A stretch of DNA of 64,000 nt, from the NCBI RefSeq assembly GCF_000364225.2, contig NZ_AQFT02000001.1:1736001-1800000 (forward strand), given 5' to 3'. The position numbers and the translations under genes are program-made. This document shows, piece after piece, positions 21,645 to 30,345 of this stretch (position 1 is its first letter; every line of letters begins with the position of its first letter). The notes under the pieces are model-generated. The model was not told where the DNA came from, did not search any database, and saw nothing but the letters and a program-made list of their open reading frames with translations. Source of the stretch: Eubacterium plexicaudatum ASF492 (GTDB lineage: Bacteria > Bacillota > Clostridia > Lachnospirales > Lachnospiraceae).

Positions 21645-22914
21645 CGTTTTCCAGTTCCCTGTAGATTTCTTCCAGTCTTTCTTTCATTCGAGCGGAAGCA
21701 CGTTCTATGCTCAGCGTCTGCCGAATGTGTGCTTTTGCGGCAGACGAAATTTTCTGGTAATAGGCTCTGTCTTCGTATAGCTTTTTCATATAAGCTGCCG
21801 CCTGCCGGATATCCGGATCGGCCCAGCGGCTTCCGGCATGGAAGGGCGGCAGTTCCTGTTCCAGTGTACACAGCCGATAATCTACCATACATGCCGTTTC
21901 TTTGTTCATGAATTCCGTATTGGCTGACCAGTTTGTGGCTATCACAGGCGTCCCAAGCAGCATGGCTTCCGCAAGCACCAGGCCAAAACCTTCCGTCCTG
22001 TGCAAAGATACAATCACATCAACGCATCGAATCAGGTTATTGACCGCATTGCGGTCTAACAAATCCCGAATCAGGTAAACGTTTGGATAACCGTCCATCT
22101 CGTTTTGAATGCGTGCTTCATCTTCTTTTGTAGCATGATTGATTTTAATAACAAGTCCGGTCTGCATATTTGTTTTTCCAAATGCCTTTTGATATGCGTA
22201 CATGACTGCCGCAGGATTTTTTCGTTCCGCACAGCTGTAACTGTCGTACATCATTAAAAACAGAAATTTTCCTTCCGGCAGCTTAAAATCCTCTCTTGTA
22301 TATTCTTTCCGAATATCTGCTTCCAGATAGTAAGGCATGCATTTTACCGGTAAAGATGTTTTTTTTCGAATGGCATTGCATGTAAATTCGGAAGGCGCCC
22401 AAATTTCATTCAGGCATGTAAAATATTTGGTCCATTCTTCCGGAAAGTCTTCCAGTTCCCAGAGCCAGAAGGCGATATGATAGCGGTAATCCCATGTCTG
22501 TCTGTCAATCTGGCAGTATGCCGTCCCTAATTCCAGTGGGTTAATATGAATCAGATTTACATTATAGGGAAGCGTTGTCCGGATATGTTCGTCCCATGTA
22601 TGATCGCCGTTATGATCCGCACCGGACGGAGCATACTGGTAAATGCCGAATGGGATTTCCGTCCGTTCCAGTGCGGACGCGACAAGGCGGCAGCTCTGTC
22701 CAAGACCTGCCTCCAGACGGATGTTTCCAATTAAATTAACTCCCTTTTCATAATGCCCTGATTCATAGGGCAGCATCGTCGCGGCAAGCCTTTGGAAATT
22801 TTTATCTACCATAATGCTTCTTATTTTTCGCAGCAGCGACAGCGGAAGCAACTTTACGAGCAGAGGTTTTGCCTTACCTGCCATTTGCAGTATCCTGTTT
22901 GATATTCCAGCCAT
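21622..22914 (-). CDS. Glycosyltransferase, GT4-like, with N-terminal extension (430 aa)
   Basis: The start at 22914 (MAGISNRILQ) is preferred because AACAGGAGACAG precedes it; a start 7 codons earlier has no ribosome binding site. About 60 basic residues precede the first lobe, which opens GVNLIGNIRLEAGLGQSCRL. The donor lobe has FLFLMMYDSYSCAERKNPAA and SLHRTEGFGLVLAEAMLLGT, the E-x7-E motif of GT4 enzymes. The WELEDFPEEW region resembles the large multi-domain cell-surface glycosyltransferases. Substrate unknown. Third gene of the operon. Confidence 0.85.
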   Translation of the reverse strand: MAGISNRILQMAGKAKPLLVKLLPLSLLRKIRSIMVDKNFQRLAATMLPYESGHYEKGVNLIGNIRLEAGLGQSCRLVASALERTEIPFGIYQYAPSGADHNGDHTWDEHIRTTLPYNVNLIHINPLELGTAYCQIDRQTWDYRYHIAFWLWELEDFPEEWTKYFTCLNEIWAPSEFTCNAIRKKTSLPVKCMPYYLEADIRKEYTREDFKLPEGKFLFLMMYDSYSCAERKNPAAVMYAYQKAFGKTNMQTGLVIKINHATKEDEARIQNEMDGYPNVYLIRDLLDRNAVNNLIRCVDVIVSLHRTEGFGLVLAEAMLLGTPVIATNWSANTEFMNKETACMVDYRLCTLEQELPPFHAGSRWADPDIRQAAAYMKKLYEDRAYYQKISSAAKAHIRQTLSIERASARMKERLEEIYRELENDEKDSDH

Positions 22915-22978
22915 TTCCTGTCTCCTGTTTTCCATGCCTGCAACAGTTTGATCGCCAAACCGCAGCCAATTATTCCGG

Positions 22979-24142
22979 CTATTCAGCCAATAATTTCCGA
23001 TATATTTCCATCAGCCTTTTGGCCGAATCTTGCCATGTAAACGCCTGTGCTCTTTTTACGGCAAGTTCTTCAAGCTGTTTTCGATATGCCGTGTCTTCCG
23101 ACAACCGCTCCATTGCCTGACACATCTGCTTTTTGCTTTTCGGATCTACGAAAATTCCTGCGTCTTTTACAACTTCTGGCAAAGACGACGTATTTGAAAC
23201 AATCACAGGCGTTCCGCAGGCCATCGCTTCTAACGGCGGCATGCCAAATCCCTCATATATGGACGGAAATACAAAGGCAATCGCCGCACGCATAAGCAGT
23301 GGACTGTCTGTTTGGTCAATATATCCCGTAAAGCGTATCCGGTCTTCCAGATGCAGTTCTTTTGCCTTTTTATAAATACGTCCGCATTTCCAGCCCCTGC
23401 CGCCGGCAAGCACCAGTAATGGCGTCTGTTTTTTTTGCCGTTCATTTTTTCGGACAAACAGTGCGTATGCATCCATCAGTATTTCCAGATTTTTTCGCGG
23501 TTCGATTGTACCCAGATATAAAAAGTAGCTTTGTGTGATACCGTATTTTTTTAATGCGCGCCATATTTGCGTCTGCGTATAATCCGTATGATAAACGGTA
23601 TGGTCTACGGCGTTTGGTACTACGCTGATCCGCTCTTTTTGTACTTTTAAATAGTTAACTATTTCTTTTTTGCCAAACTCGGATGCGGCAATTATATGAT
23701 CCGCATGTCTGCATGTATGTTTTAAACTGGCATGCAGCCAGAGTTTTGTTTTCAGTCTGACCGTCTGCGGGCAGGCGCGGTATGCCATATCGTGAATAAA
23801 TGTCACGCATGGACCTTGGACACCCGGCGGCGCCGTAAAGTCAAAAAACTGTGTGACATCCGGTTTTGTCCGGAAAAACATCCGATACGGAATCGGAAAC
23901 AAGAGCCACAATATTTTATACCCTGCATACGAAAACCACCTGCAGCTTTCAATCCGACATCCCGCGTCCTCGTATATTTTTAAATGGTCTGTTATCTTTT
24001 TTTTCGATAAAAAGGAAAAAGTCTGAATCACGCATTCATTTTCCGGGTATTTTGCCAGTTCCAATATCAGGTTATGAGCTGCCCAGGCAATGCCTGTTTT
24101 ATTTGTATGATTCAGCATTTGTCCGTGAAATACCAGTTTCAT
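22979..24142 (-). CDS. Glycosyltransferase, GT4 family (387 aa)
   Basis: A GT-B fold protein close to the mannosyl/rhamnosyl transferases of O-antigen and capsule clusters. The N-terminal lobe carries [20 protein letters not shown]. The central [20 protein letters not shown] is typical of GT4 enzymes that recognise lipid-linked acceptors, and [20 protein letters not shown] opens the donor lobe. The catalytic E-x7-E is [20 protein letters not shown]. It has no membrane span and is likely a peripheral cytoplasmic enzyme. Second gene of the operon, 32 bases after the first. Confidence 0.9.
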   Translation of the reverse strand: MKLVFHGQMLNHTNKTGIAWAAHNLILELAKYPENECVIQTFSFLSKKKITDHLKIYEDAGCRIESCRWFSYAGYKILWLLFPIPYRMFFRTKPDVTQFFDFTAPPGVQGPCVTFIHDMAYRACPQTVRLKTKLWLHASLKHTCRHADHIIAASEFGKKEIVNYLKVQKERISVVPNAVDHTVYHTDYTQTQIWRALKKYGITQSYFLYLGTIEPRKNLEILMDAYALFVRKNERQKKQTPLLVLAGGRGWKCGRIYKKAKELHLEDRIRFTGYIDQTDSPLLMRAAIAFVFPSIYEGFGMPPLEAMACGTPVIVSNTSSLPEVVKDAGIFVDPKSKKQMCQAMERLSEDTAYRKQLEELAVKRAQAFTWQDSAKRLMEIYRKLLAE

Positions 24143-24174
24143 TTTTACGTCCCATCCGGTTTGATCATATTTTG

Positions 24175-25326
24175 TTATCCGGTCGTATCCGAATGCACTA
24201 ACTGCTCGAATACGTTCCGATGTCTTTTTATCAGCCTGTCATGTGTATATTCTTTTTGGATTAACGAAAGCGCCTGCTGTCCATATTTGAGGCGCAGCCG
24301 TTCATTTTCTGCGAGTTCTTCCATTGCCGATGCAAGCTCCCGTATGCTCCCCGGCGTTACCGTTTTTCCCGTTACGCCGTCTACACTCACATAAGGCACG
24401 CCGCTGTCCAGCGCCGTATTAATGACCGGTTTTCCAAACGCCATCGCTTCCAGCTGCACGACTGCAAATGCCTCTGCTTTTGATATGGACGGCAAGACTA
24501 AAAAATCGCATTGTTCAATCCGTTTCATTTTCTCTTCTTCGGATACCATTCCGGTAAAAGTGACATTTCTAAGCCGCAGCGATGCCGCAAGATTTTTTAA
24601 TTCCTGTTCCAGCGGACCGCTTCCGACAAGCACGAGGCTGCATTCTTTTTGATACGGCTGCTGCATTGCGGCATAGGCTTTCAGTAAAATATCACACCCT
24701 TTATACCAGACAAGCCTGCCGATAAATAAAATGCAGATGCAGTTATCGTTTTTATTCTTTTGCACACTTCGATTTTGTGCGAATGCTTTTCCTCTGCGCA
24801 GACATTCATCGCTTACACAAAAAGGAATGACACTGCATTTTTTCCGAAATTGCCGCAGTGTCTTCGAATTTTTTATGTTTCCTTTGGAAGATACCAGGAT
24901 ACGGTCTGCTTTTTTCAGCGTATGCAGGACAAGTGGACGATACAGCGGCGCTATTTTCTCATATTTTTCAAATCCGCAATGCCACCAGACTACCAGTTTG
25001 CCGGAATACAGGCCAAACAAAACAGCCAAATCTGCCATTGGATAGGGAAAATGATAAATGACGATATCGGAATCCTTTGTCCGTTTTTTGACATCATATA
25101 AAAACTGCAGGGAAATGGGTGTTGACAGCAGATCAAAAAGCTGTCTGCACCTGCGTACCGGTATTCCCTGATAGCTGTCCTGTGTACATTTTTTATGTCC
25201 GGAGTTCTGGCATACGATGATTTCCTGCTCGCAATCCGTAAACCCCTGCGCAATGCTTTCCATTACTTTGGCAATTCCGCCCCCATTGTCCGGCCAGTAT
25301 ATTTTAAATAGTTGAGTGATTTTCAT
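24175..25326 (-). CDS. Glycosyltransferase, GT4 family (383 aa)
   Basis: The start at 25326 (MKITQLFKIYW) follows AAGGTGG; the extra upstream codons lack a site. Features: acceptor loop YWPDNGGGIAKVMESIAQGF, then ICILFIGRLVWYKGCDILLK and the E-x7-E motif LPSISKAEAFAVVQLEAMAF. The first Glu is within KAEAF, as in WcaA/PimB-type enzymes. It resembles the rhamnosyl and mannosyl transferases of exopolysaccharide clusters. It is the first gene of the operon behind the promoter at 25409-25436. No polymerase or flippase is in this window, so the cluster is incomplete here. Confidence 0.9.
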   Translation of the reverse strand: MKITQLFKIYWPDNGGGIAKVMESIAQGFTDCEQEIIVCQNSGHKKCTQDSYQGIPVRRCRQLFDLLSTPISLQFLYDVKKRTKDSDIVIYHFPYPMADLAVLFGLYSGKLVVWWHCGFEKYEKIAPLYRPLVLHTLKKADRILVSSKGNIKNSKTLRQFRKKCSVIPFCVSDECLRRGKAFAQNRSVQKNKNDNCICILFIGRLVWYKGCDILLKAYAAMQQPYQKECSLVLVGSGPLEQELKNLAASLRLRNVTFTGMVSEEEKMKRIEQCDFLVLPSISKAEAFAVVQLEAMAFGKPVINTALDSGVPYVSVDGVTGKTVTPGSIRELASAMEELAENERLRLKYGQQALSLIQKEYTHDRLIKRHRNVFEQLVHSDTTG

Positions 25327-25408
25327 AATCCACCTTATTCTTACAATATACAAAAAGCAATATGTATTCTTATAGTTTGCATTTTTTGTATTTTTAGTGA
25401 CTATTAGT

Positions 25409-25436
25409 ATTTTATTCGCTTTTTCCTTTTTTTCAA
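25409..25436 (-). promoter_or_regulatory. Candidate promoter of the glycosyltransferase operon
   Basis: On the minus strand TTGAAA (25431-25436) and TAAAAT (25409-25414) are separated by 16 bases, 83 bases before the first start codon. The surrounding DNA is very A/T-rich, so confidence is modest. Confidence 0.4.
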
Positions 25437-25516
25437 CTCAAACTATTAAATTTAGTAATAATAGACAAGCTTTACCGAAATTTTATGGGGTTTTTTAATA
25501 CTTTTTATATGTTATA

Positions 25517-25553
25517 AAAACACACGATTTCCATTCCGGAAATCGTGTGTTTT
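25517..25553. terminator. 16-bp perfect terminator hairpin
   Basis: AAAACACACGATTTCC (25517-25532), loop ATTCC, GGAAATCGTGTGTTTT (25538-25553). A and T runs on both sides make it bidirectional. It separates the coiled-coil protein gene from the glycosyltransferase operon. The rest of 25327-25728 holds the promoter above and a tiny frame at 25606-25641. Confidence 0.8.
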
Positions 25554-25605
25554 AAGTTCGGATTGATATACGCTTTAAAGATTTTCACATGGAAAGTCTT
25601 TCGGT

Positions 25606-25641
25606 TCATGCAAACTGCATTCCGCACACCTCATACTGCAT
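25606..25641 (-). CDS. Possible 11-codon leader peptide
   Basis: MQYEVCGMQFA with stop at 25606, start at 25641, preceded by AAAAAGGAGCG at 8 bases. It is a very strong ribosome binding site for such a short frame. It lies after the coiled-coil gene and before the terminator. It could be a leader peptide or a decayed gene start. Confidence 0.25.
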   Translation of the reverse strand: MQYEVCGMQFA

Positions 25642-25728
25642 AAAATATCGCTCCTTTTTATGTACCGATTGACCTGATCGTTCCGATTTTTAAATTTTAT
25701 CCAAATGTGTAAGATTAACATCTACAGC

Positions 25729-26403
25729 TTATCCTTCAGCTGCCATAAAGTTATCCATACTGCCCTCATGTTCTGCTTTCTTATACTGCTCTTCTTCCAG
25801 TTTTTCTACTCTTTTTTCAAGCTCGTCCACTCTTTTTAAAAACAATATCGTATTATCTTTCTCCAACTTGGTAATACTGTAATATTGATTTAATTCGTCG
25901 ATATTGTTCTGCACGCGCTGAATTTTTTCTTCTAAAATATTTCTTGTGCGTTCTAATTCTTCTAAAATAAGATTTTCCGTTTTTGCGATCTTTTCGTCCA
26001 CTTTCGCCAAGATGGATGCTTCCATCTCCGCCAGCTTTTCGTCCACTTTCGCTAAAATGGATGTTTCCATCTCCGCCAGCTTTTCGTCCACTTTCGCCAA
26101 GATGGATGTTTCCATCTCCGCCAGCTTTTCGTCCACTTTCGCTAAGATCGACGTTTCCATCTCCGCCAGTCTTCTGTCCAGCTTTTCGTCCACTTTCGCT
26201 AAGATGGATGCTTCCATCTCCGCCAGTCTTCTGTCCAGCTTTTCGTCCACTTTCGCTAAGATGGATGCTTCCATCTCCGCCAGTCTTCTGTCCAGCTTTT
26301 CATCTACTTTCGCTAAGATTGACGCTTCCTGAATCGCCAGCTTTTCGTCCATCACGGATTCCAGCATATTTTTCAGAATCATAATATCCTGTTGATCTAA
26401 CAT
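25729..26403 (-). CDS. Coiled-coil protein with internal 19/15-residue repeats
   Basis: A 224-residue protein; start at 26403 behind AGAAGGGAGGG. Residues about 28-145 consist of seven tandem repeats of SILAKVDEKL. Three carry DRRLAEME (19 residues, 57 bp) and three AEME only (15 residues, 45 bp); the last is degenerate (KVDEKIAKTEN). The two forms differ by a four-residue insert, DRRL. The C-terminus (RVDELEKRVEKLEEEQYKKA) is an ordinary heptad coiled coil. No signal peptide, so it is a cytoplasmic rod-like protein. At DNA level the repeats are almost identical, so copy number may vary between strains. Function unknown. Confidence 0.75.
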   Translation of the reverse strand: MLDQQDIMILKNMLESVMDEKLAIQEASILAKVDEKLDRRLAEMEASILAKVDEKLDRRLAEMEASILAKVDEKLDRRLAEMETSILAKVDEKLAEMETSILAKVDEKLAEMETSILAKVDEKLAEMEASILAKVDEKIAKTENLILEELERTRNILEEKIQRVQNNIDELNQYYSITKLEKDNTILFLKRVDELEKRVEKLEEEQYKKAEHEGSMDNFMAAEG

Positions 26404-26523
26404 TTCTTATCCCTCCCTTCTTTGTATCTCTATTGTATCACATATTTCATATTTTTCAAGTACTTTTATAATACAAATATGATATATCACAAAAAAGAGT
26501 TATATAGATATGATATAACAACA

Positions 26524-26550
26524 GTCCTCCGGAAAACTTTTCCGGAGGAC
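26524..26550 (-). terminator. Terminator of the rnf operon
   Basis: GTCCTCCGGAAAA (26524-26536) pairs with TTTTCCGGAGGAC (26538-26550). It lies 18 bases after the rnfB stop on the minus strand. CAAC/GTTG extend the stem with one mismatch. Confidence 0.75.
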
Positions 26551-26567
26551 CGTTGGTGATTTTGACA

Positions 26568-27371
26568 TTATTTTTCTACCATATGAATGACTTTCTTCGG
26601 ACACTTTTCTACACAAGCGCCGCATCCGGTACATTTTGCATAATCAATGTGTGCGATATTGTCCGTTACATGAATCGCATCATGCTCACAGTTCTTTTCA
26701 CACAAATGACATCCGATACATCCTACGGAGCAGGCTGCCATAACTTCCTTGCCTTTTCCTTTGGAATTGCAGTGTACTTTTACCGGTGCATCGTATGGTA
26801 CCAGCTCGATCAGGTTGTTCGGACATACTGCCACACACTTGCTGCAGGCTTTACATGCTTCCGGATCTACGACTGCAATGCCGTCTACGATATGTATCGC
26901 GTCAAACGGACAGGCTTTTACACAGGAACCAAAGCCCATACATCCGTAATTGCAGGATTTCGGACCTTTGTTCGGCACATACACAACTGCCTGGCAGTCT
27001 TCTACGCCGCTGTATTCATAATCCTGTTTTGCTTTTTCACAATTGCCGCCGCATTTTACAAATGCCACTTTACGTCCGCCTTCTTCTGCGGCAACTCCCA
27101 TAATTTCACCGATGGCAGCTGCTACGGATGGCCCGCCGACCGGACACTGGCCGACCGGAGCTTCGCCTTTTACGATAGCCGTAGCAAGTCCGGAACATCC
27201 CGGATAGCCGCAGCCGCCGCAGTTGTTGCCTGGAAGGACGCCCATGATCTTTTCTTCTCTTTCATCTACTTCTACCTTTAAACGTTCTCCTGCAATGCCA
27301 AGGATCAGGCCGACCAGGATTCCCGTGCCGCCGACCGCTGCAGCAGCAATGATAATAGCTGTTATATTCAT
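26568..27371 (-). CDS. rnfB: Rnf electron transport complex subunit B
   Basis: A 267-residue protein. One N-terminal membrane helix (IAAAAVGGTGILVGLILGIA) is followed by the 4Fe-4S domain CGGCGYPGCSGLATAI and C-P-V-G-G. Four ferredoxin-type cluster motifs come next: CMGFGSCVKACP, CKACSKCVAVCP, CIGCHLCEKNC and CTGCGACVEKCP. RnfB accepts electrons from reduced ferredoxin on the inner face of the membrane and passes them into the complex, which reduces NAD+ and pumps Na+ or H+. Last gene of rnfCDGEAB, 12 bases after rnfA. Confidence 0.97.
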   Translation of the reverse strand: MNITAIIIAAAAVGGTGILVGLILGIAGERLKVEVDEREEKIMGVLPGNNCGGCGYPGCSGLATAIVKGEAPVGQCPVGGPSVAAAIGEIMGVAAEEGGRKVAFVKCGGNCEKAKQDYEYSGVEDCQAVVYVPNKGPKSCNYGCMGFGSCVKACPFDAIHIVDGIAVVDPEACKACSKCVAVCPNNLIELVPYDAPVKVHCNSKGKGKEVMAACSVGCIGCHLCEKNCEHDAIHVTDNIAHIDYAKCTGCGACVEKCPKKVIHMVEK

Positions 27372-27383
27372 CTGACTGCCCTC

Positions 27384-27959
27384 CTATATAACTCCGGAAA
27401 ATCCGAAAAATGCGATAGACATCAGTCCTGCGGTAACGAGTACGATTGCAGAGCCTTTGAAAGTTTCCGGCACATCGTTGTACTCAATTTTTTCACGCAG
27501 ACCTGCCATAATAACAATAGCAATAAAGAAGCCGAAGGCAGTGGAAAAACCATAAACGACCGTCTTTAAAATGCCGTATCCGTATGTAACGCTGTTTAAT
27601 GCCACACCAAGAACCGCACAGTTTGTTGTAATAAGCGGCAGGTATACACCAAGCGACTCATACAAAGCATGCATGAATTTCTTTAAAAACATTTCCACAA
27701 ACTGTACAAGCGCCGCAATCACAACAATAAATACAATCGTCTGCAAATATGCAATATCCGCCGGAGCCAGAATAAATTTATAGATCATGCCGGTAACAAA
27801 TGCTGCCAGAGATGTTACAAAGATAACGGCCGCGCCCATGCCGGCTGCCGTGTCCACTTTCTTTGATACCCCAAGGAACGGACAGATTCCAAGGAACTGG
27901 CTGAGTACTACATTATTTACGATAGCCGCGCCAATAGCGGTTAAAATTAATTCTGTCAT
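27384..27959 (-). CDS. rnfA: Rnf electron transport complex subunit A
   Basis: A 191-residue protein with six hydrophobic segments (LTAIGAAIVNNVVLSQFLGI; VIFVTSLAAFVTGMIYKFIL; further pairs to FFGFSGVI). The pattern VVLSQFLGICPFLGVSKK with Cys in the first helix and TTNCAVLGVALN in the fourth is diagnostic. These Cys bind the intramembrane 2Fe-2S cluster shared with RnfE. The start codon overlaps the rnfE stop (ATGA) once the rnfE frameshift is repaired. Confidence 0.97.
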   Translation of the reverse strand: MTELILTAIGAAIVNNVVLSQFLGICPFLGVSKKVDTAAGMGAAVIFVTSLAAFVTGMIYKFILAPADIAYLQTIVFIVVIAALVQFVEMFLKKFMHALYESLGVYLPLITTNCAVLGVALNSVTYGYGILKTVVYGFSTAFGFFIAIVIMAGLREKIEYNDVPETFKGSAIVLVTAGLMSIAFFGFSGVI

Positions 27960-28737
27960 CTACCGATCCTCCTACTCTTCCTTTTCTTTTCACCGGAATG
28001 TAAATGGCCGCTGCATAATGCATTGCCGCAGGAAGAACAGTCTCCTGCCAGACATCCCTGTGCCGGCGCAAGCGGTTTTCCTTTTGCTTCCGCACGTTTT
28101 CTCAATATGTTCATAACCGCAACAAGCATAGATAATACAAAAATGCTCCCGGTGCAAGTACAAAGATCGTAATCGGAGTATATCCTGCTTTTCCGGCTGC
28201 CGCATCGGCAAGTGGCAGTACCTGCTTGCCAAAGATCTGTCCGGCGCCAAGAATCTCACGGAAAATTCCGATTAGCGTCAGGCCGCATGTAAATCCAAGT
28301 CCCATACCGATACCGTCAAAAATAGATGGAATAATCGGATTTTTTGACGCATAGCTTTCCGCACGTCCTAAAATAATACAGTTTACAACGATCAGCGGAA
28401 TATACAAACCGAGTGAAGCATACAGGTCACTAAAATAACCCTGCATTAAAAATTGAATAATTGTTACAAAAGATGCTACAACCACAATAAATGCCGGCAT
28501 ACGCACCCCATCCGGAATCACTTTACGTAACATAGAAATCATTAGGTTAGACATAATCAGCACTACTGTCGTAGACAGTCCCATGCCAACCCCGTTCATT
28601 GCCGATGTGGTAACCGCAAGTGTCGGACACATACCAAGCATCAGAATAAAGGTTGGATTTTCTTTAATAATACCATTCGTAAGACGTTCGGTACAAATCT
28701 GTCCCAGACCGGTATTGTTATTATTTTCCGCACCCAT
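27956..28737 (-). CDS. rnfE: Rnf complex subunit E (frameshifted by one base)
   Basis: About 260 residues if one base is restored. The uninterrupted frame covers 208 codons and ends at 28111 with a foreign tail. Adding one A/T in the run at 28139-28143 continues it as FFVLSMLVAVMNILRKRAEA and on to a Cys-rich tail (GCLAGDCSSCGNALCSG), ending at 27956 in ATGA with rnfA. Membrane helices with TTSAMNGVGMGLSTTVVLIM and VNCIILGRAESYASKNPI mirror RnfA; the latter Cys binds the shared 2Fe-2S cluster. The Cys-rich tail is a feature of clostridial RnfE. A sequencing error is the best explanation, because all other rnf genes are intact. Confidence 0.9.
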
Positions 28738-29345
28738 TAATTACCGCCTCCTATACTTCTGAAATAAGCGAGCCCTGCATTCACTGCATTTGTAACGGCT
28801 CTTGTGGAAATCGTAGCGCCGCTTAACGCGTCGATCTCACTGTCAGAAGACGCACCGGTCTTAGTAACAGTAAATGTCTCCACACTTTTTCCCTCAAACT
28901 GAGATTTAAAATCAGCGTCCGATACCTTGGAACCAAGACCAGGTGTCTCACTGATACTTGTTGTTTCATAACCGTTTAACACACCTTCCATCGTTACACC
29001 CATGGACAAGGTGATATTTGCCTGACTGCCTTCCGTAGAAGTAACGGTAATGACATAGCCAAGCGGATTGCCGGATGCATCCAGCGCTACCTGTGCGCCT
29101 TCTACAAGGTCATTTTCAAAACCGGCATCTATCGCAGCCTTTGTTGCCGCATCTGCGTCAAAATCCGCATATTCTTCAAAAGAAGCCGCATCTGCAAACA
29201 CATTCCGATAAGCCGCCTGCTGTTTATTAAACGTTGCTTTTGCTATCGGCTCCAACGTAATATCATGTACAAGGCCAAGTAAAAATCCGGCTACGATCGT
29301 AATGATAGTTAGAACGATCGCATCATGGATAATCTTATTTTTCAT
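28737..29345 (-). CDS. rnfG: Rnf complex subunit G (covalent FMN)
   Basis: A 202-residue protein with one N-terminal membrane helix (IVLTIITIVAGFLLGLVHDI) and an FMN-binding domain outside. The flavinylation motif is DALSGATISTRAVTNAV; the Thr of SGAT-x-S-T accepts FMN through a phosphoester bond placed by ApbE. RnfG passes electrons between RnfD and the RnfA/E iron-sulfur centre. Start overlaps the rnfD stop (ATGA), stop overlaps the rnfE start (TAATG). Confidence 0.97.
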   Translation of the reverse strand: MKNKIIHDAIVLTIITIVAGFLLGLVHDITLEPIAKATFNKQQAAYRNVFADAASFEEYADFDADAATKAAIDAGFENDLVEGAQVALDASGNPLGYVITVTSTEGSQANITLSMGVTMEGVLNGYETTSISETPGLGSKVSDADFKSQFEGKSVETFTVTKTGASSDSEIDALSGATISTRAVTNAVNAGLAYFRSIGGGN

Positions 29346-30280
29346 GCCTGCTTCCCTCCTTTGCCAAATGCTGTCGGAACGGTATATCGTTCAATCAGCG
29401 GTACTAACAGGTTGCTGAAAATAATCGCATAAGACACGCCTTCGGCATTTGCACCAAAAATACGGAAAATACCTGTTAAAAGTCCTAAAATAATACCAAA
29501 TACGATCTGCCCCAGCGGTGTAATCGGAGATGTGACATAGTCGGTCGCCATGAAAAACGCACCCAGCATAATGCCGCCGCCACAAAGCTGTGCCGTAACA
29601 AACGTCCAGTCAAAGCCATGTCCGCCAAACAGCAGAATAAAAATGGTAAACGTAATAATATAGGAAGCCGGGATTCTAAGATCAATGACTCCCATTAAAA
29701 TTAAAAAGATCGCACCGATTAAAATAGCAATCGCAGAAGTCTCACCGATCGTACCGGCAGTCTTTCCGATTAACATATCCATAACCGTTACATTCAGCTG
29801 TTCCCCGCTTTTTAACAGTGCAAGCGGCGTAGCCGTACTTACTCCGTCATATGTAAACGCAGTCATACTTCCGGTAAAGGAAATCAGCAGGAAACATCTG
29901 GCGCCAAGCGCCGGATTCATAAAGTTCTGTCCCAGACCGCCGAACAGCATTTTTACAATAACAATAGCAAATACACCACCTAATACCGCCTGCCAGTATG
30001 GTAAAGAAACCGGAAGGTTTAATGCCAGCAGCAGACCGGTTACAACCGCGCTTAAGTCCCGCAGCGTATTTGGCCGTTTTGTGATTTTTTCAAATGCCCA
30101 TTCCGAAACCATACAGCTTAAAATGGTAATCACGATCAGGATCAGGGCCCGCAGTCCAAAGTTGTAAACGCCGAACAGACTGGTAGGCAGCAATGCCAGA
30201 ATAACGTACAGCATAATTTTGTCCGTCGTATCCTTGGCACGGACATGTGGTGAAGATGAAACTTTTAACATATCACTCAC
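29342..30280 (-). CDS. rnfD: Rnf complex subunit D (covalent FMN, membrane)
   Basis: A 312-residue integral membrane protein, start GTG at 30280 behind GAGGTGA. About nine hydrophobic helices (MLYVILALLPTSLFGVYNFG onwards). The flavinylation site is in TYDGVSTATPLALLK, with the Thr of S-T-A-T carrying FMN. RnfD is homologous to NqrB and is thought to form the ion channel. ATDYVTSPITPLGQIVFGII near the C-terminus is a conserved signature. Confidence 0.97.
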   Translation of the reverse strand: MSDMLKVSSSPHVRAKDTTDKIMLYVILALLPTSLFGVYNFGLRALILIVITILSCMVSEWAFEKITKRPNTLRDLSAVVTGLLLALNLPVSLPYWQAVLGGVFAIVIVKMLFGGLGQNFMNPALGARCFLLISFTGSMTAFTYDGVSTATPLALLKSGEQLNVTVMDMLIGKTAGTIGETSAIAILIGAIFLILMGVIDLRIPASYIITFTIFILLFGGHGFDWTFVTAQLCGGGIMLGAFFMATDYVTSPITPLGQIVFGIILGLLTGIFRIFGANAEGVSYAIIFSNLLVPLIERYTVPTAFGKGGKQA

Positions 30281-30345
30281 AGTTGTTCACCTCTTTCTTC
30301 GTATTCCTTTTATTTCTTCATTTTCAATCTTCATTTTCATTTTTC

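Noticed and set aside
25946..26384. Long plus-strand frames opposite the coiled-coil gene
   Set aside because: They are mirror translations of the DNA repeats (SSTFAKMDAS, RPLSPRWML). Only the minus frame has a ribosome binding site and a sensible protein.
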